Shown here piece by piece: positions 8,263 to 17,400 of a stretch of DNA of 64,000 bases. Made by a program: the position numbers and the translations under genes. Within the stretch, counting starts at the first letter, position 1. Each line of letters begins with the position of its first letter. Source of the stretch: Albimonas sp963816545 (GTDB lineage: Bacteria; Pseudomonadota; Alphaproteobacteria; Rhodobacterales; Rhodobacteraceae); NCBI GenBank assembly GCA_963816545.1, contig CAWFLE010000007.1:1181838-1245837 (forward strand). The letters are read 5' to 3'. Below the pieces are notes generated by a model. That model made no database searches. It was not told where the DNA came from and saw nothing but the letters and a program-made list of their open reading frames with translations.

Positions 8263-10677
8263 ATGCGCGACGACGGCCATCTGGGGGCGGGCGATCCCGG
8301 CGCCATCGAGGCGATGTTCGGGCCGGAGCTGTCGGCGCAGGAGCGGGGGCTCGCGGAGGCGTGGCGGCGGCATGGCTGGCGGGCGGCGGGGCTGGATCCG
8401 CTGGGGCTGCGGGCGCCCGAGTGGCCGCAGGCGCTCGGGGCGCCGGGGCCGGAGGATCTGCGGGAGGCGCTGCGCGGGGTCTATGGCGGGGGCCTTGGGT
8501 GGGAGATCGGGCATGTGCAGGACGAGGCGCGGTATGCGTGGCTGTGCGCCGAGGCGGAGGGCGGCGGGGCGCTTTCCGATGCAGACCGGGCGCGGGCGCT
8601 GTCGCTGATCGCGGGGGCGGAGCTGGTGGAGGCGGACGTGAAGCGCCGCCTGCCCACCACCAAGACCTTCGGACTGTCGGGGGCGGAGGGGTTCGTGCTG
8701 CTGGTGGACGAGGTGGTGCGGGCCTCGGGCGCGCGCCGGGTCGTGTGCGGGGGGATGCACCGCGGGCGGATCACGCAGATGGCGCTGGTGCTGGGCAAGC
8801 CGCTCGGCCGGATCGCGGCGGAGCTGCGCGGGGCGCCGGATCTGCCGGAGGGGATGGGGGCGGCGTCTGACGTGCCGTATCACCTTGGGTTCGAGGGGGT
8901 GCGGGAGGACGGGGTGGAGGTCTGGACGGCGCCGCATCCGTCGCACCTGTCGGTGGTGGCGCCGGTGGCGATGGGGCGGGCGCGGGCGGAAGGCGCGGTC
9001 CTGCCGCTGATGCTGCACACGGATGCGGCGTTCGCCGGCCAGGGGGTGAATTTCGAGCTGATGCAGATGTCCCGCCTGCCCGGGTATTCGGTGGGGGGGA
9101 GCGTGCATCTGATCCTCGACAACCAGATCGGGTTCACCACGGGGGCGGAGGAGGCGCGGTCCTCGCGCACCTGCGCGGATGTGGCGAAGGCGGTGGAGGC
9201 GCCGATCCTGCATGTGAACGGCGACGACCCGGAGGCGGTGATCCGGGCGGCGCGGGCCGCGGTGCGCTGGCGGGCGCGTTGGGGGGAGGACGTGGTGGTG
9301 CGGCTGGTCGCGTATCGCCGCCGCGGCCACAACGAGATGGACGAGGCGCGGTTCACGCAGCCGGGAATGTACGCCGCAATCGATGCGCTGGGGCCGTTGT
9401 CGGAGCGGTATGCGCAGGCGGCGGGGCTCGGGGCGCCGGACCTGTCGGCGCTGAAGGCGCGTCTGGACAGGGCCTTCGCCGCGACGCCGGAGACGCCGAA
9501 TGCGCCAGAGGCGCCGGGGCTCGCGGTGGACGTCGAGGCGCGGATGCTGGCGCCGGTGGAGACGGGCCTGACGGAGGACCGGCTGCGGACGCTCGCGCGG
9601 CGGCTGGCGACCGCGCCCCACGGGTTCTCGCTGCATCAGATGGTGGCGCGGGTGCTGGAGAAGCGCCGCCGCATGGCCGAGGGGGAGGCGCCGGTGGACT
9701 GGGCCTTCGCGGAGGCGCTGGCGTTCGCGTCGCTGCTGGAGGAGGGGGTTCCGCTGCGCTTCTCCGGGCAGGATGCGGTGCGCGGGGCCTTTGCGCAGCG
9801 GCACCTTCGGCTGCATGACCAGCGGACGGGCGAGCGGCATGAGGTGCTCGCGGGGGCGGAGGCGTTCAACTCGCCCCTGATCGAGAACGCCGTGCTGGGA
9901 TTCGAGTACGGGTATTCCACCGCCGCCGAGGGGCTGACGGTGTGGGAGGCGCAGTTCGGGGATTTCCTGAACGTCTGCCAGCCGATCTTCGACCAGTTCG
10001 TGACGGGGGGCGAGGATCGGTGGCTGCTGACCTCGCGGCTGACGATGCTGCTGCCGCATGGGTGGGACGGGGGCGGGCCGGATCATTCCACGGGCCATGT
10101 GGAGCGGGTGCTGGCGAGGTGCGCCAAGGGGAATGTGCAGGTGGCCAATCCCTCGACGCCCGCCAGCTGCTTCCACCTGCTGAGGCGGCAGGCGAGGGCG
10201 GAGCTGGCGAAGCCGCTGGTGGTGTTCTCGCCGAAGCTGCTGCTGAGGCTGGGGGAGTGCGCCTCGGGGTTTGCGGCGTTCGCGGGGCGGTTCGAGCCGG
10301 TGATCGCGGAGGACGCGCGGGGGGCGGAGCGGGTGATCCTGTGCTCGGGCAAGGTCTACTGGCTGCTGGCCAAGGCGCGGGCGGAGCGAGGGCTGGAGGG
10401 GCGCGTGGCGCTGGTGCGGCTGGAGCAGCTTCATCCGTTCCCCGCAGACGCCTTGCGGCAGGCGCTGGAGGGCGCGCGCGGCGAACTGGTGTTCGTGCAG
10501 GAGGAGCCGGAGAACCTCGGGCCGTTCCCGTGGCTGGACCGCCGGGTCGAGCGCGCCTTGGGACGGGCGGCGCGGCTGGTGTCGCGCCCGGCGGCGGCGT
10601 CGCCGGCCGTGGGGTGGCATGCGTGGCATGACCGCGAGGAACGCGCGTTGATCGACGCGGCGATGGAGGGGCTATGA
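8263..10677 (+). CDS. stand-alone 2-oxoglutarate dehydrogenase-like E1 (thiamine diphosphate enzyme)
   Basis: An 804-residue protein of the SucA/DHTKD1 family. Landmarks in order are TTKTFGLSGAEGF, GGMHRGRITQMALV, DVPYHLGFEG, HPSHLSVVAPVAMGRARA, LHTDAAFAGQGVNFE, LILDNQIGFTT, GDDPEAV, YRRRGHNEMDEARFTQPGMY and, C-terminally, CFHLLRRQ and QEEPENLGPF. It is clearly shorter than housekeeping SucA (about 930-990 residues) and no E2 (sucB) or E3 (lpd) gene lies nearby. The stop overlaps the RraA-family start by four bases. A GGGAGG site precedes the ATG. I infer a specialised 2-oxo-acid decarboxylase or carboligase, or an E1 that borrows E2 from elsewhere, rather than the TCA-cycle enzyme. The 2-oxoadipate-type E1 is an alternative. 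Confidence 0.88.
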   Translation: MRDDGHLGAGDPGAIEAMFGPELSAQERGLAEAWRRHGWRAAGLDPLGLRAPEWPQALGAPGPEDLREALRGVYGGGLGWEIGHVQDEARYAWLCAEAEGGGALSDADRARALSLIAGAELVEADVKRRLPTTKTFGLSGAEGFVLLVDEVVRASGARRVVCGGMHRGRITQMALVLGKPLGRIAAELRGAPDLPEGMGAASDVPYHLGFEGVREDGVEVWTAPHPSHLSVVAPVAMGRARAEGAVLPLMLHTDAAFAGQGVNFELMQMSRLPGYSVGGSVHLILDNQIGFTTGAEEARSSRTCADVAKAVEAPILHVNGDDPEAVIRAARAAVRWRARWGEDVVVRLVAYRRRGHNEMDEARFTQPGMYAAIDALGPLSERYAQAAGLGAPDLSALKARLDRAFAATPETPNAPEAPGLAVDVEARMLAPVETGLTEDRLRTLARRLATAPHGFSLHQMVARVLEKRRRMAEGEAPVDWAFAEALAFASLLEEGVPLRFSGQDAVRGAFAQRHLRLHDQRTGERHEVLAGAEAFNSPLIENAVLGFEYGYSTAAEGLTVWEAQFGDFLNVCQPIFDQFVTGGEDRWLLTSRLTMLLPHGWDGGGPDHSTGHVERVLARCAKGNVQVANPSTPASCFHLLRRQARAELAKPLVVFSPKLLLRLGECASGFAAFAGRFEPVIAEDARGAERVILCSGKVYWLLAKARAERGLEGRVALVRLEQLHPFPADALRQALEGARGELVFVQEEPENLGPFPWLDRRVERALGRAARLVSRPAAASPAVGWHAWHDREERALIDAAMEGL

Positions 10678-11324
10678 GGGTTTCCGACGAGGTGCTGGCG
10701 ACGCTGCGGGGGCTGGCGACGCCGACGCTCGCGAACGCCATCGACGTGGTGGGCGCGGGCGGGGTGATGTCGGGGATGCACGCGGCCGGGCCGGGGCTGA
10801 GATGCGTGGGCCGGGCGGTGACGGCGCGGGAGGTCACGGGGCCCTATGGGTCATTCCCGGAGGCGGACTTCAAGGTCGGGCACATCATCGACGCGGCGGG
10901 GCCGGGGGATGTGGTGGTGATCGCCAACGGCGGCGCGCCGGTGAGCACCTGGGGGGGCATGGCCTCGTGGGCCGCCAAGGTGAAGGGGATCGAGGGGCTG
11001 GTGGTGGACGGAGGCATCCGCGACCGGGAGGAGATCGTGGAATTCGCGTTTCCCGCCTTCTCGGCGCACATGGTGCCGACGCCGGGGAAGACGCGGATCA
11101 GGGTCGAGGAGATCGGGGGGACGGTGGTCGCGGGCGGCGTGACGGTGCGCCCCGGCGACGTGATCGTGGCCGACGGGACCGGCGTGGCGGTGCTGCCCGT
11201 CGAACGCGCGGAGGAGATCGCACGGCTCGCCAAGGGCTATGCCGAGGATGATGCGCGCGCCATGCAGGAGCTGTCCAACGGGCTGAGCTTCCGCGAGGCG
11301 CTGCAGAAGTTCGCCAAGATATGA
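10674..11324 (+). CDS. RraA / HMG-CHA aldolase family protein
   Basis: A 216-residue protein of the RraA-like fold, which includes 4-hydroxy-4-methyl-2-oxoglutarate / 4-carboxy-4-hydroxy-2-oxoadipate aldolases and oxaloacetate decarboxylases. The nucleotide- or metal-site pattern is visible as GGMASWAAKVKGIEGLVVDG followed by GIRDREEI, giving the family G-x20-R-D arrangement. TPTLANAIDVVG at the N-terminus is also typical. It is coupled by ATGA overlaps to both the E1-like gene and the FAD oxidase, which argues for a catabolic aldolase/decarboxylase rather than the RNase E regulator. The product would be a 2-oxo acid such as pyruvate or oxaloacetate. The exact substrate is unknown. Confidence 0.88.
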   Translation: MRVSDEVLATLRGLATPTLANAIDVVGAGGVMSGMHAAGPGLRCVGRAVTAREVTGPYGSFPEADFKVGHIIDAAGPGDVVVIANGGAPVSTWGGMASWAAKVKGIEGLVVDGGIRDREEIVEFAFPAFSAHMVPTPGKTRIRVEEIGGTVVAGGVTVRPGDVIVADGTGVAVLPVERAEEIARLAKGYAEDDARAMQELSNGLSFREALQKFAKI

Positions 11325-12734
11325 TCGGGGAGGAGACGCTGGCGCGGCTGCGCGCCGCCCTCGGGCCGAAGGGCTGCGTGGAGGATCCGGCGGAGATCGA
11401 GCCCTATTGCGTGGCCTGGCGGGATGGGTGGCACGGGCGCGTGCCGATGGTGCTGCGGCCCGCGAGCACGGCGGAGGTGGCGGAGGTGGTGCGGATCTGC
11501 GCGGAGACCCGCACGCCCATCGTGCCCCAGAGCGGGAATACCGGGCTGACGGGGGGCGGGCAGCCGCATGACACCGGGTCGGAGGTGGTGCTTTCGCTCA
11601 ACCGCATGAACCGGGTGCGGGAGGTGGATGCGCTGAACGAACTCGATCACCGTGGAGGCGGGGGTGACCCTGCGCGCGGTGCAGGAGGAGGCGGCGAAGG
11701 TGGACCGGCTGTTCCCGCTGTCGCTGGCGGCGGAGGGGACGTGCCAGATCGGAGGGAACCTCTCGACCAACGCCGGGGGGGTGCAGGTGCTGCGGTATGG
11801 GAACATGCGGGCGCTGGCATTGGGGCTGGAGGTGGTCACGGCGGATGGCGAGGTCTGGGACGGGCTGCGGGGGTTGCGCAAGGACAACGCGGGCTATGAC
11901 CTGAAGCAGGTGTTCATCGGGGCGGAGGGGACGCTGGGGATCATCACTGCGGCGACGCTGAAGCTGTTCCCGAAGCCAAAGGACACCGCCGTGGCGCTGG
12001 TGGCGGTGGAGTCCGCCGAGGCCGGGATCGCGCTGCTGGCGCTGCTGAAATCCGCGGCGGGCGAGGCGCTGACGGCGTTCGAGCTGATGAACCGCACCAC
12101 CTTCGAGCTGGCGCAGGAGACCATGGGGCACGCGGACCCCCTGCCCCGCGCGGGATGGCGGGTGCTGGTGCAGCTTGATGGGCCGGGGCCGGACGGGGTT
12201 CTTTCGGGCGCGCTGCTGAAGGCGCTGGAGCGGGCGATGGAGGCGGGACTGTCGGACGACGCGGCGCCGGCGGCGAGCCTGGAGCAGGCGCGGAAGCTGT
12301 GGCGCATCCGGGAGGATCAGGCGGAGGTGCAGCAGCGGGCGGGGGCGGGGATCAAGCACGACATTTCCGTCCCTGTGTCGCGGATCCCGGAGTTCCTCGC
12401 GAAGGCGGACGCGGCGCTGGAGGCGCGCTATCCGGGCGTGCGGTTCTGCACCTTCGGGCACGCGGGCGACGGGAACCTGCACTACAACCCCATCCGGCCT
12501 GTGGACTGGACGGATCAGGCCTGGAAGGCGGAGACGGAGACGGTCAACCGGATGGTGCATGACCTCGTGGCCGCGATGAACGGGTCGATCACCGCCGAGC
12601 ATGGCGTGGGGCGGCTGCGGCGGGCGGAGCTGGGACGGGTGCGGTCCGGGCATGAGATCGCGCTGATGCGGCGGCTGAAGCGGGCGCTGGACCCGGAGAA
12701 CCTGCTGAACCCCGGCAAGGTGATCCCGGACTGA
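11321..12734 (+). CDS. FAD-binding oxidase, GlcD / D-2-hydroxyacid dehydrogenase family (one frameshift)
   Basis: About 470 residues of a VAO-type flavoprotein of the glycolate oxidase GlcD / D-2-hydroxyglutarate dehydrogenase family. The N-terminal FAD site contains RPASTAEVAEVVRIC and IVPQSGNTGLTGGG. The C-terminal part has TCQIGGNLSTNAGGVQVLRY, GAEGTLGIITAATLKL, HAGDGNLHYN and TAEHGVGRLRR. The frame changes near 11639: leaving out one G restores LNNSITVEAGVTL, the expected continuation, so this is a one-base insertion or sequencing error. It should oxidise a 2-hydroxy acid to a 2-oxo acid, which fits its coupling to the RraA-family and E1-like genes. The ATG overlaps the previous stop by four bases. 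Confidence 0.88.
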
Positions 12735-12896
12735 TGCGCTGCGGCATGGCTCCGCACGCCGAAACGTCGCATGCGAACGGTTGACTTCACGTCTTCCGGC
12801 TGTCTCTTTCGGAAAAGCGCTCCGCGCCCTCTCGGGGAGCGGAGCATGAGGGAGGCGCCGGGAGAAGCGCCGGGGAGACTTTCACTGGGAGGTAAG

Positions 12897-13949
12897 ATGA
12901 TGAACTGCCGCGATATCCTGCGGACGGCTTCGAAGGGGGTGATCGGCGCCGCCATGCTCGGCCTGATCGCGCCGGCCGCCATGGCCCAGAACGTCGAGGG
13001 GCCGAACGTCTTCTGGAAGCTCAGCACCTGGGGCAATCCGCGCGCCTTCACGGCGGGGGTGGAGTGGCTGTCGGAGCGGCTGAAGGAAGAGACCGGGGGG
13101 AACTTCAACCTCCGCGTCTTCCACGGCGAGCAGCTTTCCAAGGCGACCGAGAACCTCGACGGGCTGAAGGCCGGGGCGTTCGAGGCCGCGATGTTCTGCA
13201 ATTTCTACCATCCGGGCAAGAACCCCGCCCTGATGGTGATGACCATGCCGTTCCTGCCGATCCCGGACTTCGACACCGCGGTCAAGGTGCGCCAGGGGCT
13301 GTACGAACATCCGATCCTGAAGGACGAGATGGCGGCCTGGGACGCGATGTACTACGCGACCTCCAACCTGCCGCAGTACGAGTTCATGGGGACCGGCGAG
13401 CCGCCGATGAAGCCCGAGGACTTCCAGGGTCTGCGCGTGCGGGCCGGCGGCGGGATCGCGGATGCGATGGAGCTGCTGGGCGCCGTGCGCCAGTCCATGC
13501 CGGCGACCGAGGTTTACACCGCCATGCAGCGCGGGACCATCGACGCCGAGAGCCTGCCCTACACCTACGCCCACGCCTCCTACAAGATCTACGAGGTGGC
13601 GGACTGGTTCACGTCGAACATGTCGCCGGGGACGTCGGACTGTCCGATCGTGTTCTCGAAGACCGCCTACGACAAGCTGCCCGAGCAGTACCAGAAGCTG
13701 CTGATGGACCTGCGGCCGGGCATGATGGAGGTCTACAAGAAGGCCTACGAGGAAGCCGACGCCGAGAATCTGCCCATGTTCCGCAAGGAGCTGGAGGAGG
13801 TGAAGTACACCGAGGACCAGCTCCAGGCCTTCCGCGAGGCGGCCGGCAAGCCGGTCTGGGACCAGTGGGTCGAGGCGAACAAGGACAAGTTCGACGCCCA
13901 GGCGGTGCTGGACGAGACCCTGCGCCTCGCGACCGGCGAAGGCGGCTGA
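12897..13949 (+). CDS. TRAP transporter substrate-binding protein, DctP family
   Basis: A 350-residue periplasmic binding protein. The start is ATG at 12897 (a second ATG at 12900 is equally well placed) behind GGGAGGT. A Sec signal peptide of about 30 residues ends in AAMAQ. The mature part has the DctP layout with LRVRAGGGIADAME and the substrate-arginine region, then MSPGTSDCPIVFSKTAYDKLP. It precedes the DctQ and DctM genes on the same strand, separated by a strong hairpin at 13961. That spacing suggests that the binding protein is made in excess over the membrane subunits. Position directly after the 2-hydroxyacid oxidase operon suggests import of an organic acid. Confidence 0.92.
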   Translation: MMNCRDILRTASKGVIGAAMLGLIAPAAMAQNVEGPNVFWKLSTWGNPRAFTAGVEWLSERLKEETGGNFNLRVFHGEQLSKATENLDGLKAGAFEAAMFCNFYHPGKNPALMVMTMPFLPIPDFDTAVKVRQGLYEHPILKDEMAAWDAMYYATSNLPQYEFMGTGEPPMKPEDFQGLRVRAGGGIADAMELLGAVRQSMPATEVYTAMQRGTIDAESLPYTYAHASYKIYEVADWFTSNMSPGTSDCPIVFSKTAYDKLPEQYQKLLMDLRPGMMEVYKKAYEEADAENLPMFRKELEEVKYTEDQLQAFREAAGKPVWDQWVEANKDKFDAQAVLDETLRLATGEGG

Positions 13950-13960
13950 CCTTCGAGTGA

Positions 13961-13990
13961 CGGCCGGGCGGAAGCGCCCGGCCGCTTTTT
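13961..13990 (+). terminator. rho-independent terminator / attenuator after dctP
   Basis: A perfect 10-bp stem (CGGCCGGGCG at 13961-13970, CGCCCGGCCG at 13975-13984) with a GAAG loop, followed by CTTTTTCTTC. It lies between dctP and dctQ, so it probably lowers expression of the permease genes relative to the binding protein. Confidence 0.85.
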
Positions 13991-14092
13991 CTTCAATTTC
14001 GCATTCCCCGAGGCGCGGCGCGGCCGCGACGCCGGCGGGCCCGCAGAGGCCTCCGGCCGGTGGAATGTCTGGCGGCCGAGCGGGGGACGAGC

Positions 14093-14746
14093 ATGGCGGG
14101 CGGCGCGGGATTTGCGGGGGACCATCCGGGAGCGATCGCGCCCAACCCCGAGGGCGGCGGGCCGCTGGGGACCTTGTCCTCGGCGTTGGGCTGGGTCGAG
14201 AACGGGCTCAACATCTTCGCGGCCATCACCATCTTCGTGCTGATGATCGGGACGACGGTCTCCATCGCGTTCCGCATCCTCGGGGCGCCGATCCCGGGAT
14301 ACCTCGACATCTCGCAGCAGATGATCGCGATCTTCGCCTTCGCGGGCGCGGCTTACGCGCAGCGGCTGGGCACGCATATCCGCATGGAGCTGGTGATCGG
14401 CAAGCTCGGCGGCCGCGGGCGCTGGCTCGCGGAGGCGACGGCGACCTTCGTGAGCCTCCTGCTGGTGCTGGTGCTGATCCGCTATTCCTGGGACTTCTTC
14501 ATGAACGCCTACGCCATCGGCAATTCCACGGTGGATTTCGGCTATCCGACCTGGCCCGCCAAGCTGCTGGTGCCGGTGGCCTTCACCGTCTGGGCGCTGC
14601 GCCTGTTCCTTGAGGTCGTCGGCTACCTGCGCCTGGTGATCTGGCCTGACGCGGCCCCTGTGGCGGTGCCCATTTCGCTCAGCGCGCAGGAGGAGGCGGA
14701 GCGGGAGATCCGCGAGGCCGGCCTCAAGCGGGAGGACGTGGCATGA
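14093..14746 (+). CDS. TRAP transporter small permease, DctQ family
   Basis: A 217-residue inner-membrane protein with four predicted membrane spans, starting near residues 42, 75, 120 and 165, as usual for DctQ. I prefer the ATG at 14093, preceded by GGGGGA; a GTG at 14060 in the same frame would add 11 residues. RILGAPIPGYLDISQQM and GTHIRMELV are family-like. The stop overlaps the dctM start by four bases (ATGA). With DctM it forms the sodium-driven permease served by the 12897 binding protein. Confidence 0.88.
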   Translation: MAGGAGFAGDHPGAIAPNPEGGGPLGTLSSALGWVENGLNIFAAITIFVLMIGTTVSIAFRILGAPIPGYLDISQQMIAIFAFAGAAYAQRLGTHIRMELVIGKLGGRGRWLAEATATFVSLLLVLVLIRYSWDFFMNAYAIGNSTVDFGYPTWPAKLLVPVAFTVWALRLFLEVVGYLRLVIWPDAAPVAVPISLSAQEEAEREIREAGLKREDVA

Positions 14747-16154
14747 GCCTTTCCGCCCTTTTCGCCGGCCAGCCCGGCGCGATCTTCGGCATCGGCTACA
14801 ACAACCCGACCGAGGTCGGCATCTTCTGCATGGTCCTGCTGCTGGCGCTGGTGCTGCTGGGCGTGCGGGTCGTGTTCGCGGCGGGCATCACCGGGCTGAT
14901 CGGGCTGGTGGAGCTGATCGGGTGGGGGCCTGCGGCGGCCTCGGTCGGGCAGATCCCGTTCTCGAAGTCGGTCAGCTTCGTGCTGGGGCTGCTGCCGATG
15001 TTCATCCTGATCGGATATCTGGCGTTCCATGCGGGCATGACGCGCCAGCTGTTCATGGCGGCGCGGGCCTGGATCGGGTGGGTGCCGGGCGGCCTCGCGG
15101 TGGCGTCGGTCTTCGCGGCGGCGGGGTTCGCGGCGGTGTCGGGGGCATCCGTGGCCACGGCGGCGGTGTTCTCCCGCGTCGCGATCCCGGAGATGCTGGC
15201 GGCGGGCTACAACCGAAGGCTCGCGGCCGGCGTGGTGGCGGCGGCGGGCACGCTCGCCTCGCTGATCCCGCCCTCGGCCATTCTCGTGATCTACGCGATC
15301 ATCGTGGAGGAATCCGTGGGCGCGCTGCTGATGGCGGGGTTCCTGCCCGGCGTGTTCTCGGCGGTGGTCTATGCGCTCATCATCGTGTTCTGGGCGGTGC
15401 TGAACCCGGATGCCGGCCCGCCGGTGCGCGGCGTCACCTGGGGGGAGCGGTTCAAGTCCCTGCCCGGCCTGCTGCCGATCTTCGCGGTCGTGGTCATCAT
15501 CATCACCGCGGTCTACGGCGGCTGGGCGACGCCCACCGAGGCCGGCGCCCTCGGCGCCTTCGTGGTGCTGGTCACGGCCTTCCTGAACGGGATGCGCTGG
15601 ACCGCGCTCAGGGCCGCGCTGATGGAGACCTCGAAGCTCGTCGTCATGATCTTCTCGCTGATCTGGGGCGTGCTGATCTTCGGGCGGTTTCTCGGGTTCT
15701 CGGGCTTGCCGGAGACCTTCGCCAACTGGATCCTGGGGTTCGACGCGGACCCGTACATCATCCTCGGCGGGATCCTGATGGGCTACGTGATCCTGGGCAT
15801 GTTCATGGACGCCATCGGGCTCTTGCTGCTGACGCTGCCGGTGGTCTATCCGGCGGTGATCGCGCTGAACGGCGGCGCGACGGTGGCGGCGGCGGACAGC
15901 GCCTTCGGGATGTCGGGAGTCGCAGTGCTCGCGTCTGGTTCGGGATCATCGTGGTGAAGATGGCGGAGGTGTGCCTCATCACGCCGCCCATCGGGCTCAA
16001 CTGCTTCGTGGTGAACGGGGTGCGGCCGGACATCCCGCTGTCGGACGTGTTCCGGGGGATCTTCCTGTTCTTCATTGCCGACGTGCTGACCATCGCCGGG
16101 CTCATCATGTTCCCGCAGATCATCACCTGGCTCCCGGACCTGATGTACAGCTGA
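14743..16154 (+). CDS. TRAP transporter large permease, DctM family (one frameshift near the 3' end)
   Basis: A multi-span inner-membrane permease of about 470 residues. Family signatures are FAAAGFAAVSGASVATAAVF, GTLASLIPPSAILVIYAI and GWATPTEAGALGAF. The frame that starts at 14743 stops at 15957 after an implausible tail. The true C-terminus (WFGIIVVKMAEVCLITPPIG, LNCFVVNGV and the last membrane span) lies in the next frame up to 16154. The change falls within about 15915-15945. I treat it as one gene with an indel; if real, the transporter would be inactive because the second half of the transport domain is lost. The start overlaps the dctQ stop by four bases. Confidence 0.87.
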
Positions 16155-16155
16155 C

Positions 16156-17400
16156 GTGAGCGAGGCTCCGAAGCCGCAGGGCCCTCCCGACGCCCGCGAG
16201 CTGACGCGCGCGGGCGTCGGCGTCATCGCGCTGTGCTTCGGCATGAACATGGTGGCGCGCGGGCTGGGGGAGAGCTTCGCGATCTTCCTGCTGCCGGTGA
16301 CCGAGGATCTGGGCTGGAGCCGCAGCGCGTTCAGTTCCGTCTATGCCGCCTACATGATCGCGAACGGGCTGTCGGCGCCGCTGGCGGGGGCGCTGTTCGA
16401 CCGGTTCGGGGCGAAGGCGGTGTGGGTGCCGGCGCTGGCGCTGTTCGGGGCGGGGCTGCTGATCGCCTCGGTCATGGATGCGCTGTGGATGGCGGTGGTG
16501 GGGCCGGGGATCATGGTCGGCGTCGGCGTGGCCTGGACCGGGATGGCGGTCGGGGCGGGGCTGATCTCCCGCTGGTTCCGCAGCAACGTGACGCTGGCGA
16601 TGGCGGGGGCCTATGCGGGGCTTTCGGTGGGGATGATCACGGTGGCGCCGGTGGCGCAGATGGTCATCGAGGCCGAGGGCTGGCGCACCGCCTACCGGAT
16701 CATGGGGATCGGGCTGCTGATCATCGCGCCGCTGCTGCTGGTCGTGCTGCCGTGGCGGCGGCTGAACCACGGGATCTGGGGGCCGCCGCCGCGGGCGCGG
16801 ACCCTGTTCCCGCCGCGGCGGATCCTGGCGGAGCGGGCGTTCCTGGGGCTCGCCTTCTCATTGGCGATGACGGCGGTGTGCACCTGGTCGGTGCTGCTGC
16901 AACTGGTGGCCTACCTGACGGAGCTGGGGTTCTCGGCGCTGACCGCCGCCACGGCCTACGGGCTGGTCGGGGGGCTGTCGATCGTGGGGATCCTGGCGAC
17001 GGGGTGGCTCGCGGACCGCTACGGGCGGCGGCTGGTGCTGACGGCGAGCTTCGCGATGAGCGGGTTGGGGGTGGTGATCCTCTGGGCGCTCCAGTTCGCG
17101 CCGGGGCCTGCGTGGCTGGTGCTGTTCGTGGCGGTGTTCGGGGTCAATATGGGCTCCCGCGGGCCGGTGGTGACGTCTCTGGTGGCGAAGCTTTACCCCG
17201 CCAATGTGGGGGCGGTGTTCGGGATGATCACCATCGGGCTGGGGATCGGGTCGGCGCTGGGGGGCTTCGCCTCCGGCCTGCTGCATGACCTGACCGGAGG
17301 CTACGACGCGGGCTTCCTGCTGGCGCTGGTGGCGGCGGGGCTGGGGCTGGCGCCGTTCTGGCTGATCCGGCCCATCGCCGAGGGGCGCTGGGACAGCTAG
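16156..17400 (+). CDS. MFS transporter, monocarboxylate-carrier-like
   Basis: A 414-residue major facilitator protein with about 12 membrane spans. It starts with GTG at 16156, one base after the dctM stop, so it belongs to the same transcription unit. Motifs include FDRFGAKAVW after TM2, the RSNVTLAMAGAYAGLS segment and DRYGRRLVL between TM8 and TM9. The pattern resembles the oxalate/formate and monocarboxylate carriers rather than drug exporters. A second carrier next to a TRAP system suggests export or exchange of a pathway product, or uptake of a related acid. It converges with and overlaps by four bases the quinone oxidoreductase gene at 17397. Confidence 0.88.
   Translation: MSEAPKPQGPPDARELTRAGVGVIALCFGMNMVARGLGESFAIFLLPVTEDLGWSRSAFSSVYAAYMIANGLSAPLAGALFDRFGAKAVWVPALALFGAGLLIASVMDALWMAVVGPGIMVGVGVAWTGMAVGAGLISRWFRSNVTLAMAGAYAGLSVGMITVAPVAQMVIEAEGWRTAYRIMGIGLLIIAPLLLVVLPWRRLNHGIWGPPPRARTLFPPRRILAERAFLGLAFSLAMTAVCTWSVLLQLVAYLTELGFSALTAATAYGLVGGLSIVGILATGWLADRYGRRLVLTASFAMSGLGVVILWALQFAPGPAWLVLFVAVFGVNMGSRGPVVTSLVAKLYPANVGAVFGMITIGLGIGSALGGFASGLLHDLTGGYDAGFLLALVAAGLGLAPFWLIRPIAEGRWDS

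Noticed and set aside
10674..11324. RraA as the RNase E inhibitor
   Set aside because: The gene is coupled to catabolic enzymes and the family also contains aldolases and decarboxylases; context favours the latter.
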